Notes under the pieces: generated by a model
Told to the model about the DNA's origin: nothing
The model's database searches: none
What the model saw: only the letters and a program-made list of their open reading frames with translations
In this document: positions 25,897 to 37,577 of the stretch, piece after piece
How positions within the stretch are numbered: position 1 is the first letter of the stretch
Layout of the letters: each line of letters starts with the position of its first letter
Translations under genes and position numbers: made by a program
NCBI RefSeq assembly: GCF_030814835.1
Contig: NZ_JAUSVS010000003.1
Location: 124,001 to 188,000, forward strand
DNA from: Caulobacter ginsengisoli
Lineage (GTDB): Bacteria; Pseudomonadota; Alphaproteobacteria; Caulobacterales; Caulobacteraceae
Direction of reading: 5' to 3'
Length of the DNA: 64,000 nucleotides

Positions 25897-27453
25897 TCAC
25901 GCCGCCCGGCCCAGTCCTCTGGCGCACAGGCGCTCGACCAGGTCGCGGTGATCGGGCAGGTCGTCGACCGCCCGGGCCGCCACCTTGGGCAGCATGGCGA
26001 ACTCCTCCCGCGCCGCCGCGGTCCGGGTGAAGCCCGCCCGGGCTCCGCTCATGTCGGTCTTGAACTCCATGCCGTAGAGGACGAACTGCCAGCTGGCCGG
26101 CAGGTACATCTCCAGGTCGGTGACGAAGTCCAGCCGGTGGGGCGGGCGGCAGCGCCACATCTCCAGCTTGGCGGCCAGCGACTCGGGGATCGAGGCCGCA
26201 TTGGTGTTGTCGGTCCAGAAGGCCGAATCGGTGCGCTGGCTGAGGCAGTAGTGCAGCTTGAGGAAGTCGACGACCCGGGCGTAGCGCTTCGACATCAGCT
26301 CGTTGAACAGGACGGCGGTCCGGTCCATCTGGCCGTCGAAGGGGAACAGGTGGGCGATCAGATAGGCCGCCGTCTCGATCAGGCCGATCCCGGAGGATTC
26401 CAGCGGCTCCAGGAAGCCGCCCGACAGGCCCACGGCCACGCAGTTCTTCGCCCACTGCCGCTCGCGATAGCCGACCTCGAACTGCAGCTGCCGGACCGGC
26501 AGTTCGGATCCCGCCCCGCCCAGATAGCCGCGCAGCACCGCCTCGGCCCGGTCGTCGCCGGTATGGCGGCTGGAATAGACATAGCCGACCCCGCGCCGCT
26601 CCTTCAGGCCGATGTCCCAGGTCCAGCCGGCCTCGTGTGCGGTGGAGATGGTGTACGACGCAATCGGATGGTCGGGCCGGTCGTAGGGGACCTGGATGGC
26701 CAGGGCCCGGTCGACGAACAGATGGTCGGCCAGGGGCTTGAAGGGCGAACCCAGGGCGGCCCCGATCAGGGCGGCGCGGAAACCGCTGCAGTCGATATAG
26801 AGGTCGGCGCTCAGCTGGCCGTGTTCCGGCGTCGCCAGCCCGGCGATGGCGCCGGTCTCGTCCAGGTCGACCCGCTCCACCTTGCCCTGCAGGTGAACGA
26901 CGCCCAGGGCCTTGGCCTCCTCGCGCATGAAGGCGGCGAACCGGGTGGCGTCGAAGTGGTAGGCGTAGTTCATCGGCCCCAGGAAGTCGCCGTCGCCCAG
27001 CTTCTTTGGGCCCCGCGAAGCGTCGGCCACCCGCTTCTGCATGGTCACCGCCTCGGCGAAGGCCACGCCCTCGGGCGCCTCGCCCATCAGCCAGTAGGGC
27101 AGCAGTTCCAGTCCCGCCGTCCGCTGGCTGGGCAGGCTGAAGGGGTGGAAATAGTGGTCCGGCCCCGGCGTCCCTTTCGGCCGCACCCAGTTGTTGAACC
27201 GCACCCCCTGCTTGAAGGTGGCGTTGGAGGCCTCCAGGAAGCGGGCCTCGTTGACGCCGATGGCCGACAGGGTGCCACGGATCGAGGGAAAGGTGCCCTC
27301 GCCGACCCCCAGGATGCCGATGTCCGGCGATTCGATCAGGGTGATGGCCACGCCCTCCGGGGAGGCGGCGTTCAGCGCCTTGGCGAGGTACGCGGCGGTC
27401 AGCCAGCCGGCGGTTCCGCCGCCGACGATCAATACGGTCCTGGTCGGTTTCAC
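25897..27453 (-). CDS. Tryptophan-halogenase-like flavoprotein
   Basis: A 518-residue protein of the flavin-dependent halogenase family. It has GGGTAGW at 11-17 for FAD, the catalytic lysine equivalent K81 (ATFKQGVRF), and the E349-P-L-E-S region. The diagnostic WxWxIP loop reads WTWDIG (277-282), with Gly in place of Pro, as in paralogues found beside TonB receptors in carbohydrate loci. Those paralogues have no proven substrate. The GTG start follows GGGAGGA. It is divergent from the TonB receptor gene across shared operators, so the two are co-regulated. Real halogenase activity is uncertain. Confidence 0.88.
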   Translation of the reverse strand: MKPTRTVLIVGGGTAGWLTAAYLAKALNAASPEGVAITLIESPDIGILGVGEGTFPSIRGTLSAIGVNEARFLEASNATFKQGVRFNNWVRPKGTPGPDHYFHPFSLPSQRTAGLELLPYWLMGEAPEGVAFAEAVTMQKRVADASRGPKKLGDGDFLGPMNYAYHFDATRFAAFMREEAKALGVVHLQGKVERVDLDETGAIAGLATPEHGQLSADLYIDCSGFRAALIGAALGSPFKPLADHLFVDRALAIQVPYDRPDHPIASYTISTAHEAGWTWDIGLKERRGVGYVYSSRHTGDDRAEAVLRGYLGGAGSELPVRQLQFEVGYRERQWAKNCVAVGLSGGFLEPLESSGIGLIETAAYLIAHLFPFDGQMDRTAVLFNELMSKRYARVVDFLKLHYCLSQRTDSAFWTDNTNAASIPESLAAKLEMWRCRPPHRLDFVTDLEMYLPASWQFVLYGMEFKTDMSGARAGFTRTAAAREEFAMLPKVAARAVDDLPDHRDLVERLCARGLGRAA

Positions 27454-27642
27454 GGTCTTCCTCCCTCGGGTCGGCCCCGGATCGTGGCCAATATGTCACG
27501 TTTTTGGCAAAATGACAGCGCAATCAGACAGCGCTGTCATTTTCACTTGAACCTTTTAAAACCTGTGCGCATCGTCCGCTCAGCAAAGTGTCAGCCCATC
27601 GAAGCTGACCGCATAAAAGACCTAAAGGGAAGGGACCAGCGT
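27454..27642. promoter_or_regulatory. Divergent control region between halogenase and TonB receptor genes
   Basis: A 189-base intergenic region that is AT-richer than its surroundings (TTTTCACTTGAACCTTTTAA around 27540-27560). It holds a perfect and a degenerate LacI-type operator and must contain both outward promoters. The TonB receptor start is preceded by AAGGGAAGGGA. No further small gene was seen. Confidence 0.7.
27513..27539. promoter_or_regulatory. Tandem LacI-type operators (one perfect, one degenerate)
   Basis: GACAGCGCTGTC is perfect at 27527-27538, flanked by A on both sides. A degenerate copy, TGACAGCGCAATCA, lies at 27513-27526 directly next to it, so their centres are about 13 bases apart. 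Adjacent sites suit cooperative repressor binding that controls both divergent genes. Confidence 0.82.
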
Positions 27643-30075
27643 ATGACCAGGAAGCTTGCGTTCTGCACGTCCGCGGCGGCCATCGCCTTGCTGATCGGCT
27701 CGCCCGCCTTTGCGGCCGACGCCCCTTCAGACGACAGCGGCGACGGCGCCACCGTCGAGACCGTGATCGTCACCGCCACCAAGCGCGACACCAACCTGCA
27801 GGACACGCCGGTGGCCATCACCGCGCTGGGCTCCTCGCAGATCGAGAAGGCGCAGATCAACACCATCGCCGATGTCACCAGGTTCGTGCCCAGCTTCCAG
27901 GCCACGACCCAGGGCGACCACGGCGTCATCACCATGACCCTGCGGGGCGTCGGTAACGACAGCGCCAAGACCGAATACGCCGACCCCGAGGTCGCCCTGT
28001 TCGTCGACGGCGTCTACACGCCCAGGGCCGAGGGGGCCTCGGCCCTGCTCTTCGACCTGCAGTCGATCGAAGTCCTGCGCGGGCCGCAGGGCACCCTGTG
28101 GGGCCGCAACTCCACGGTCGGCGCGGTCAACATGCAGACCGTCAAGCCGACCCTGGGCGACGCCTACGGCACGTTGAACGTCGGGGCCGGCAACTATGGC
28201 CGGCTGGGCGTGCGGGCGGCCTATAACCTGCCGCTCAGCGACAGCTTCGCGGTGCGCCTGGCCTTCGTGTCGGAACAGCATGACGGCTATGTCGATTTCC
28301 AAACCCCCAAGCTGGGCTCGGTGGCCCAGCAGCAGGCGGCCTTCCTCGCCGGCGGCGGGCTGCTGGCCAACTTCCACGCCATCGACCCCAACCTCTTCGC
28401 CCAGGGCGGCCAGAAATACAGCGCCCAGGACCAGACCGCCGTGCGGATCAGCTTCCTGTGGCGGCCCAGCGACAATCTCAGCTGGAACCTGTCCTATGAG
28501 CGTTTCCAGGACCGCGGCACGCCCAGCGCCAACCTGATGCAGACCCCGCGGCCGGGCGAGAAGTTCTGGTCGACGCTCGCCGACACCAAGCCCTACCTCA
28601 AGCGCGACGTCGATACGATCCGCAGCCGGGTGGTCTGGGACTTCAGCGACGATATCAGCCTGACCTATGTGGCCGGCTATTCGCGATTCACCGGCTCGTC
28701 CGACTTCGACCAGGACGGCGGGGTCACCGTGCCGACCAGCATCGCCACCGGCGCCACCTACCAGGAGGACCGGACCAACAATTCCAAATACACCAACTAC
28801 AGCCACGAAGTGACGCTGGCCTCGCGCGGCGACCACCGGGTCGACTGGATCCTGGGCGCCTACTACGCCGCCGAAGACAACAGCATCCGCTTCGACATCC
28901 CAATCTTCAACGGCACCCAGCAGGGCACCGTGGCCTGGCAGGGCTCGTTCATCCAGCCCAAGGAAACCGTCAAGTCCAAGGCTGTCTTCGGCCAGGCGAC
29001 CTTCAATATCAGCGACACGCTGCAGCTCACCGGCGGCCTGCGCTACACCTCCGACCGGCGCGAGAACATCGGCGGCACCAACAACGCCTGGTCCTACAAC
29101 GCCGCCTGTCCGCAGGTGCCGCTCGACCCGGGCACCGACCCCCGCGACCCGGCGGTCAATCCGTCCTGCTTCAACACCTATCAGATGAATGATGGGGTCT
29201 TTACCGGCAACAAGCTGACCTATCTGGTGCGGCTGAACGCCAAGTTCACCCCCGACTTCCTGGCCTATGCCAGCGTCTCAACCGGCTACAAGTCGGGCGG
29301 CCTGCAGGACGGCGGGACCATCTCCGGGGTGCCCTACAACGCCGAGACCCTGACCAACTACGAGATCGGGACCAAGCTGACCCTGTTCGACGGGCGGGCG
29401 ACCTGGAACAGTTCGCTGTTCTACGAGGACTTCAAGGACTTCCAGTTCAGCTCGCCGGTGACCTTCCCGGGCGGCAACCGGGGCCTGGCCACCAAGAACG
29501 CCGACGGGGCCAAGGTGAAGGGCTTCGAGTCCGAACTGGCCGCCAAGCTGACCCCGAACGACACCCTCAGCATCGGGCTGTCGATGCTGAAGACCAAGCT
29601 CGGCGTGCTCGAGGCGGGCAGCAACGACTACGGCAACCTGGTCGCCAACTTCGGCCCGGGCGGCCTGATCCGCAACGGTCCGGCCTGCTCGGTCCCCGGC
29701 ACCGCCTGCGCCACCTTCACCGGCAACACCCTGCCGCACGCGCCGAGCCTGGCCCTGCAGGTGGTCTATGACCACAATTTCGAGCTGGGCAATGGCGCGG
29801 AACTGGATGCGCGGATCGCCAGCCACTACGAGACCTCGAGCTGGCTCAGCCTGTTCAACGACGGTCCGGGCGACAAGCAGCGGTCCTACCACCGCACCGA
29901 TCTGAGCTTCGAATACAGCCCGCCGGACGACAAGCCCTGGAGCCTCGAGCTGTATGTGAAGAACCTCGAGGACGGCCGGGTCCGCACCAACGCCGGCGCG
30001 ACGGCGACCAACATCTACACCTCCCAGTACCTGCCGCCGCGCACCTACGGCCTCAACTTCAAGGTCTCCTTCTAG
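27643..30075 (+). CDS. TonB-dependent outer-membrane receptor
   Basis: An 810-residue receptor. A signal peptide ends at about PAFAAD (residue 25). The TonB box is VETVIVTATKR, followed by a plug domain (about 50-165) with VEVLRGPQG-like IEVLRGPQGTLWGRNS. The C-terminal beta-barrel ends in Phe (NFKVSF). ATG 27643 has a strong ribosome site. The genetic context (LacI operators, GH3 enzyme, glucokinase) indicates oligosaccharide rather than iron uptake. A stable hairpin at 30083 follows the stop. Confidence 0.95.
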   Translation: MTRKLAFCTSAAAIALLIGSPAFAADAPSDDSGDGATVETVIVTATKRDTNLQDTPVAITALGSSQIEKAQINTIADVTRFVPSFQATTQGDHGVITMTLRGVGNDSAKTEYADPEVALFVDGVYTPRAEGASALLFDLQSIEVLRGPQGTLWGRNSTVGAVNMQTVKPTLGDAYGTLNVGAGNYGRLGVRAAYNLPLSDSFAVRLAFVSEQHDGYVDFQTPKLGSVAQQQAAFLAGGGLLANFHAIDPNLFAQGGQKYSAQDQTAVRISFLWRPSDNLSWNLSYERFQDRGTPSANLMQTPRPGEKFWSTLADTKPYLKRDVDTIRSRVVWDFSDDISLTYVAGYSRFTGSSDFDQDGGVTVPTSIATGATYQEDRTNNSKYTNYSHEVTLASRGDHRVDWILGAYYAAEDNSIRFDIPIFNGTQQGTVAWQGSFIQPKETVKSKAVFGQATFNISDTLQLTGGLRYTSDRRENIGGTNNAWSYNAACPQVPLDPGTDPRDPAVNPSCFNTYQMNDGVFTGNKLTYLVRLNAKFTPDFLAYASVSTGYKSGGLQDGGTISGVPYNAETLTNYEIGTKLTLFDGRATWNSSLFYEDFKDFQFSSPVTFPGGNRGLATKNADGAKVKGFESELAAKLTPNDTLSIGLSMLKTKLGVLEAGSNDYGNLVANFGPGGLIRNGPACSVPGTACATFTGNTLPHAPSLALQVVYDHNFELGNGAELDARIASHYETSSWLSLFNDGPGDKQRSYHRTDLSFEYSPPDDKPWSLELYVKNLEDGRVRTNAGATATNIYTSQYLPPRTYGLNFKVSF

Positions 30076-30082
30076 GCGTCAC

Positions 30083-30111
30083 GGGTCGGCGCCTTTCCCC
30101 AGCGCCGACCC
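30083..30111 (+). terminator. Strong hairpin after the TonB receptor gene
   Basis: GGGTCGGCGC at 30083-30092 pairs perfectly with GCGCCGACCC at 30102-30111 over a 9-base loop. No run of T follows, so it may be an intrinsic-like terminator, an RNA-stabilising hairpin, or an attenuator between the receptor and GH3 genes. Confidence 0.55.
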
Positions 30112-30195
30112 TTCAGATCCTCCGAGCGCAGACTGGGCGTGGCGGCTGATCCCGCCGCGCCCGATTTTTCCGGGCCAATTCTTCCAAGGTAGTCC

Positions 30196-32661
<2,466 letters not shown>

Positions 32662-32664
32662 GCC

Positions 32665-34209
32665 ATGGGGTCGAGCCGAGTCAAACCTCTGGCCTTCTGG
32701 GGCGGCTGCGCCGCCGTCACCGCCGGGGTGCTGCTGCACCTGCCGATGTTCTGGATGGCCCGCCACATCGGCTGGCGGCTGGCGGACATGCCGATGGATG
32801 CGGGCATGGTGTCGGGCATGGGCCTGATCCTGCTGGGGGTGGCGATGACCGCCTATGGCCTGCTGCCCGACCGACCGCTGGCGGGCGCGGCGACCAACCT
32901 GCGCATGAGCCCGATCGAGGACGCCCCGCTGACCCCGGCCCACTGGCGGCTGATGATCGTGCTGACCATCGCCCTGATCGTCGATGTGATGAAGCCCGCC
33001 AGCCTGGGCTTCGTGGTTCCGGGCATGCGGGCGGAATACGGACTGGCCAAGGCGGCGGTGGCCTGGCTGCCGTTCGCCGCCCTGCTGGGCACCTTCGTGG
33101 GTTCGCTGATCTGGGGCGTGCTGGCCGACATCTATGGCCGGCGGGCCACCATCCTGCTGTCCTCGATCCTGTTCGTCGGCACCTCGATCTGCGGGGCCAT
33201 GCCCAGCTTCGCCTGGAATATCGGCATGTGCTTCATGATGGGCGCGGCGGCGGGCGGGCTGCTGCCGGTGGCCTACGCCTTGCTGGCGGAAACCATGCCC
33301 TCGCGGCACCGCGGCTGGGCCCTGGTCATCGTCGGCGGCCTGGGCGCCGCGGGCGGCCATCTGGCGGCCAGCGCCCTGTCGGCCCTGTTGCAGCCGCTGT
33401 TCGGCTGGCGGATCATGTGGTTCCTCAACCTGCCCACCGGCCTCTTGCTGATCGCCATGAGCGGGCTGCTGCCGGAATCGGCCAAGTTCCTGATGAGCCG
33501 CGGGCGGTTCGACGAGGCCATGGTCGTCCTGGCCAGCTTCGGCTCGATCCTGCGGCCGGCGGGGCCCGATCCCGCCGCCTCGGCCCCGGCCGCCGGCACA
33601 GGGCTGGTCCTCAACAGCGTCATCCTGTCGGTGGTCGGCCTGACCTGGAGCGGGATCAATTTCGGCCTGCTGCTCTGGCTGCCCGCCGACCTGGTGGCCA
33701 GGGGCTACAGCATCGGCCTGACCAGCAAGCTGCTGGCCCAGTCGGCGGCCATCGCCCTGCCGATGGTCTTCCTGGCGGCCCTGCTCTACAGCCGCTGGAG
33801 CAGCAAGGGGGCGCTGGCGGCGATGATCGGCGTCTCGGCCGCCGGGGCGCTGGGCCTGATCCTGCTCGACCTGCCGGGTTTTTCCGACATCGGGCCGGTG
33901 ATCCCGATCACCCTGTTGATCTTCGGCAGCACCGGCCTGCTGGCGGTGCTGATGCCCTACAGTTCCGAGCTCTTCCCCCTCAGGGTCCGGGGCCGGGCCA
34001 ACGGCCTGATCGCCGGCTCGACCAAGTTCGGCGGCCTGATCGCCCAGGGGGCCTCGCTGCTGGCCATCGCCCCCTCGATCGCCGGCGCCGAATGGTTCCT
34101 GGTCGCCGCCCTGACGCTCAGCGTGGGCCTGATCACCCTGTTCGGCGAGGAGACCCGCGGCCGCGATCTGCGCACCCTGGACGCCCAGATCCCGATGGCC
34201 GCCGAATAG
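32665..34209 (+). CDS. MFS transporter with extra N-terminal membrane hairpin
   Basis: A 514-residue protein. Residues 9-30 and 45-68 form two extra hydrophobic segments. A canonical 12-helix facilitator begins near residue 90 (HWRLMIVLTIALIVDVMKP) with motif A GVLADIYGRRATIL. GGAGG precedes the ATG, 3 bases after the GH3 stop, so it is co-transcribed with that gene and probably imports its product or a related glycoside. The start at 32665 is favoured by the ribosome site, so the extra helices appear real. Confidence 0.85.
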   Translation: MGSSRVKPLAFWGGCAAVTAGVLLHLPMFWMARHIGWRLADMPMDAGMVSGMGLILLGVAMTAYGLLPDRPLAGAATNLRMSPIEDAPLTPAHWRLMIVLTIALIVDVMKPASLGFVVPGMRAEYGLAKAAVAWLPFAALLGTFVGSLIWGVLADIYGRRATILLSSILFVGTSICGAMPSFAWNIGMCFMMGAAAGGLLPVAYALLAETMPSRHRGWALVIVGGLGAAGGHLAASALSALLQPLFGWRIMWFLNLPTGLLLIAMSGLLPESAKFLMSRGRFDEAMVVLASFGSILRPAGPDPAASAPAAGTGLVLNSVILSVVGLTWSGINFGLLLWLPADLVARGYSIGLTSKLLAQSAAIALPMVFLAALLYSRWSSKGALAAMIGVSAAGALGLILLDLPGFSDIGPVIPITLLIFGSTGLLAVLMPYSSELFPLRVRGRANGLIAGSTKFGGLIAQGASLLAIAPSIAGAEWFLVAALTLSVGLITLFGEETRGRDLRTLDAQIPMAAE

Positions 34210-34212
34210 GGC

Positions 34213-35499
34213 TCAGCCCCGCGCCGGGAAGTGGGCGTCGAGGAACTGCAGGAAATTGCCCCAGTCCTGGGTCGTCACCCCATGGGTCCCGGCCCGCATG
34301 TAGAAGGCCAGCGGCCTGCTGAAGTCGGGCTGGCTCAGCTGCGTCTGGGTGAAGGCCGGCGCCCCGTAGAGCTGATAGATGGGCGAGGCCCCCTGGACCG
34401 CGCGGAAGGCGCCGGGCGGATCGGCCCAGCCGTCGCGGTCGCCCGAGCCGATCAGCACCGGGCGTGGCGCGATCAGGGCGATCAGCTGGTGCTGGTCGAC
34501 GGGGATCTCAGCCTCGCGCCCGGCGAAGGTGGCGTAGCGCGGGGTGAACCAGAAGCCGTAGTTGCGGGTAATGCCGCCGAGGCTCTCGCCCATCGCACTG
34601 CGGGTCAGGCTGGCCCCGCCACGGCCGGACTGATGGGCGATGACCCCGGCGATGTTCGGATCGTTGGCCGCCGCCCAGAGCGCGGCCTTGCCGTTGCGGC
34701 TGTGGCCCCAGGCGATGACCGGCGCGCCTTGCAGGCCCGGTTCGCGGGTCAGGACCTCGCCGAGCTCCGAATAGAGCCAGGCCCAGGCCGCCAGCGCCCC
34801 GCCGGGCGGGCCCTGGGGACTGGGGCCGTAGAGCCTGGCCAGGGCCGCCGGCGCCGTTCTGTGATCGTCCGGGACCAGGTCGCCGGCATAGACCATGGCC
34901 ACCGCATAGCCGCGCTCCAGGATCCATTTGAGCGGCGGGGCGTGGGGGTATTTGCCCAGGATGATGTGGCTGAGATCCTCCATCACGCCCCGGCATTCCT
35001 TGGCGGTGCCGGCCAGGCTGAAGGCCTGCTTGTAGCGGTTGTTCAGGGCCACGGCGTTGCCGCAGAAGTTCTGAATGACGATCAGGGCGCGCGGCCGGCC
35101 GGTTCCCTGGACCAGCAGGACATTGGCCTTGCCCCGGTCGCCGGCCGCGCCGAAGCCGACCGTCAGCTGCTGCAGCTTGGCGCCGGCGGGCAGGCCATCG
35201 GTCGGCAGGGCGAGGCGGGCCAGAACCTGCTCATCCAGATGCGGGGGCAGGGCGCCGAAGACGTCCTCGGCCAGGGCGGCGCGCAGCAGCGGGGCGCGGC
35301 GGGCTTTCCAGTCCTCCAGCGTGACGACCGGCGGATCGCTCCCGAACGGCCCCAGCACCGGCGGCGAGGCCGGCGGCCCGCCGATGGCGTCGGCGATCTT
35401 CGGGAAATAGTGCAGATAGGTCACCCGCAGGGCGACGCCGGCGCCGACCAGGGCCACCAGAATGAGGCCCAGCGCGATCCTCCCCAGCCACCTCCACAT
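34213..35499 (-). CDS. CE15-like glucuronoyl esterase (membrane-anchored alpha/beta hydrolase)
   Basis: A 428-residue protein. A single N-terminal membrane helix (about 5-27) is followed by an alpha/beta hydrolase domain. The nucleophile S267 lies in WGHSRNGKAALW, close to the GCSRxGK signature of carbohydrate esterase family 15. HQSGRGGASLTR and a catalytic His near 406 (GTHGVTTQDWGNF) fit the same fold. CE15 enzymes cut ester links between glucuronic acid and lignin. Its ATG overlaps the stop of the FucP-like gene (TGATG), so they are coupled. It supports a plant-cell-wall role for the island. Confidence 0.78.
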   Translation of the reverse strand: MWRWLGRIALGLILVALVGAGVALRVTYLHYFPKIADAIGGPPASPPVLGPFGSDPPVVTLEDWKARRAPLLRAALAEDVFGALPPHLDEQVLARLALPTDGLPAGAKLQQLTVGFGAAGDRGKANVLLVQGTGRPRALIVIQNFCGNAVALNNRYKQAFSLAGTAKECRGVMEDLSHIILGKYPHAPPLKWILERGYAVAMVYAGDLVPDDHRTAPAALARLYGPSPQGPPGGALAAWAWLYSELGEVLTREPGLQGAPVIAWGHSRNGKAALWAAANDPNIAGVIAHQSGRGGASLTRSAMGESLGGITRNYGFWFTPRYATFAGREAEIPVDQHQLIALIAPRPVLIGSGDRDGWADPPGAFRAVQGASPIYQLYGAPAFTQTQLSQPDFSRPLAFYMRAGTHGVTTQDWGNFLQFLDAHFPARG

Positions 35500-36923
35500 C
35501 AGGGCGTGACAACCACGGGGACGTCCTCGACGACCTTGTTGGAATGGGCGAACAGGCCGTAGGCGGCGATGACCAGATAGCAGGCGGCCGGAGCCAGCAG
35601 GGCCAGGCTCAGACCCGTCACATCGGCTGTCGCCCCGGTGATCAACGGGACGATCGCCCCGCCGACAATGGCCATGCACAGCAGGCCGGAGGCCTGGGGC
35701 GTCTTGGCCCCCATGCCCTCGATGCCCAGGGTGAAGATGGTCGGGAACATGATCGAGTTGGTCAGGCCCACCGCGATGATCGTCCAGACCGACAGGGCGC
35801 CGGCGGTGGCCGAGGACAGCACGACCAGGCCGATCGCCCCCACCGCGCAGGCGGTCAGCAGCCGCGCCGCCGGGACCTTGAGATAGAGCAGCGCCGAGCC
35901 GACCAGCCGCCCGACCATCGCCCCGCCCCAGTAGAAGGCGACCAGGGTCCCGGCCGCCGCCGCGGCGGAGAGGGCGCTATTGTCTCCCACGAGCGCCGGG
36001 ATCAATCGCCCAAGTCCGCTGGCCACGGTGAAGTCCCGCAAGGCGTCATGAATGGCCGTTCCCGCCGCCACCGCCACGGCGTGGTTCTTGGGCTCGAGCA
36101 GGTAGTTGGTCATCAGGCTGCCGATGGCCACCTCGGCGCCGACATAGAGGAAGATGCACAGCACACCCAGGGCCAGGCGCGGCCGGGTCAGCAGGCGGAA
36201 ACTGGCCAGGCCCGTTTCGTTGCGGGCCGGGGCGGGCACGTTCGGCGCCTTGCGGAGCAGCCAGAAGATGACGGCCAGCAGGATCAGGCCGGCCGCGATG
36301 CCCAGGAACGGCGCCTGCACCGCATGCGCTTCGGTCAGCCGGTAGGCGGCCAGCACGTCGGGCGGGGTCCTGGCGGGATCGGGCGGCGTCACGCCGCTCT
36401 TCAGGATGATCGCCGCCCCGACGAAGGGCCCGATGAAGGTGCCCAGGGAATTGAGCGCCTGGGCCATGTTGAGGCGAAAGTGCGAGCGGCCCTCGCGCCC
36501 GATGATGGCGATCAGCGGATTGGCGGCGACCTGCAGCAGGGTGATGCCCGAGGCCATGATGAACAGGGCGGCCAGGAAACCCCAATAGACGCCTGCCGCG
36601 GCGACCGGCGAGAACAGCAGGCAGCCGGCGGCCATGACCACCAGCCCGATGATGATGCCCCACAGATAGCCGACCCGCGACAGCAGCACCGCCGCCGGGA
36701 TCGACATCACGAAATAGGCGATGAAGAAGGCGAACTGGGTCAGCATCGCCTCGGCGTAGTTGAGCGCGAACAGCCCTTTGAGCTTGGGCGCCAGGGCGTC
36801 GATCATCACCGTGGCGAAACCCCAGGCGAAGAACAGCGCCACCACGAACGGCAGCAGCCAGCCGCCGCCGCTGGAGGCTGTCTTGTCGCCGTCTTTGGGG
36901 ACGGCGAGAGGGGGTTGGGCCAT
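35499..36923 (-). CDS. FucP-like sugar MFS transporter (second)
   Basis: A 474-residue permease of the same family as the one at 19995. FFAWGFATVMIDALAPKLK in helix 1 and LQVAANPLIAIIG are shared hallmarks. A roughly 35-residue insertion rich in Ala/Asp lies near residue 290 (IHDALRDFTVASGLG). It is co-transcribed with the CE15 esterase by stop/start overlap, suggesting uptake of the uronate or sugar that enzyme releases. No GACAGCGCTGTC site lies in its upstream region. Confidence 0.88.
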   Translation of the reverse strand: MAQPPLAVPKDGDKTASSGGGWLLPFVVALFFAWGFATVMIDALAPKLKGLFALNYAEAMLTQFAFFIAYFVMSIPAAVLLSRVGYLWGIIIGLVVMAAGCLLFSPVAAAGVYWGFLAALFIMASGITLLQVAANPLIAIIGREGRSHFRLNMAQALNSLGTFIGPFVGAAIILKSGVTPPDPARTPPDVLAAYRLTEAHAVQAPFLGIAAGLILLAVIFWLLRKAPNVPAPARNETGLASFRLLTRPRLALGVLCIFLYVGAEVAIGSLMTNYLLEPKNHAVAVAAGTAIHDALRDFTVASGLGRLIPALVGDNSALSAAAAAGTLVAFYWGGAMVGRLVGSALLYLKVPAARLLTACAVGAIGLVVLSSATAGALSVWTIIAVGLTNSIMFPTIFTLGIEGMGAKTPQASGLLCMAIVGGAIVPLITGATADVTGLSLALLAPAACYLVIAAYGLFAHSNKVVEDVPVVVTP

Positions 36924-36993
36924 GAAGATTCGCCGCGATTGGTTCAGGTGGAACCCGACCGTAGAGTCTATTCCGCCAGACCGGAAGGCTGTG

Positions 36994-37221
36994 TCAGTGG
37001 GCCTTCATCGGCGGGGCGCTTGGGATATCGCAGCTGTAGAACGCCTTGGAGCCCGGCGCGCCGTCGTTCGCTTTGAGATGGCCGCCCTTGGCCTTGCAGA
37101 AGGCCTCAAGATACTCCCGACTGGGCATGTCGGGCTTGGCCGGCGGCTTGTTCGTCGCCTGAGGCCCGGTGCAGGCGCCCAACATCAAGTACGTCGCCGC
37201 CGCGATCACAACAGTCCGCAT
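36994..37221 (-). CDS. Small lipoprotein, tandem paralogue 1
   Basis: A 75-residue precursor with lipobox LGAC (Cys17), mature form about 59 residues. The conserved pattern is AFCKAKGGHLK followed by FYSCD. GGAGTAGAGCG precedes ATGCGG, very like the start of paralogue 2. It is the third in order of transcription of three related minus-strand genes. Function unknown; the two conserved mature cysteines could form a disulfide. Confidence 0.7.
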   Translation of the reverse strand: MRTVVIAAATYLMLGACTGPQATNKPPAKPDMPSREYLEAFCKAKGGHLKANDGAPGSKAFYSCDIPSAPPMKAH

Positions 37222-37308
37222 CGCTCTACTCCAGAAGGCAGGGCGAGCAATATACCCGCGCTTGGGCGGCTGTATTGGCCCGATGGGCCATTCCCAGCCT
37301 TTGTCAGA

Positions 37309-37533
37309 TCAGCCGGTCGTCCTGGGCGAGGCGCCCTTGAACTCGCAGGCGTAGTTGGCGCTGTCGTTGGCGGCCGGGAGCCCGCCGGTGATCGGCTTCA
37401 GTTCGCCGCCGCGGGCCTGGCAGTCCTTGAGCAGGGCCTGGTATTCGGCCGAGCCGGTGTTGGCCGTCTCGGTGGTGGTGTTGCAGGCGGCCAGGGCCAG
37501 GCCCGCCGCCGCGACAATCATGGCAATCCGCAT
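37309..37533 (-). CDS. Small lipoprotein, tandem paralogue 2
   Basis: A 74-residue precursor with lipobox LAAC. The mature part has LKDCQARGGELKP and NYACEF, matching its neighbours. ATG 37533 is chosen over GTG 37548 because GGGAG lies between them at ribosome-site spacing. Just upstream sits a relic of the aldo/keto reductase 3-prime end. TATGAT at 37564-37569 (minus strand) is a possible -10 box. Function unknown. Confidence 0.72.
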   Translation of the reverse strand: MRIAMIVAAAGLALAACNTTTETANTGSAEYQALLKDCQARGGELKPITGGLPAANDSANYACEFKGASPRTTG

Positions 37534-37577
37534 CGCTGATACTCCCACACTTGCGAAGCGGCGATCATACGCCTGCC

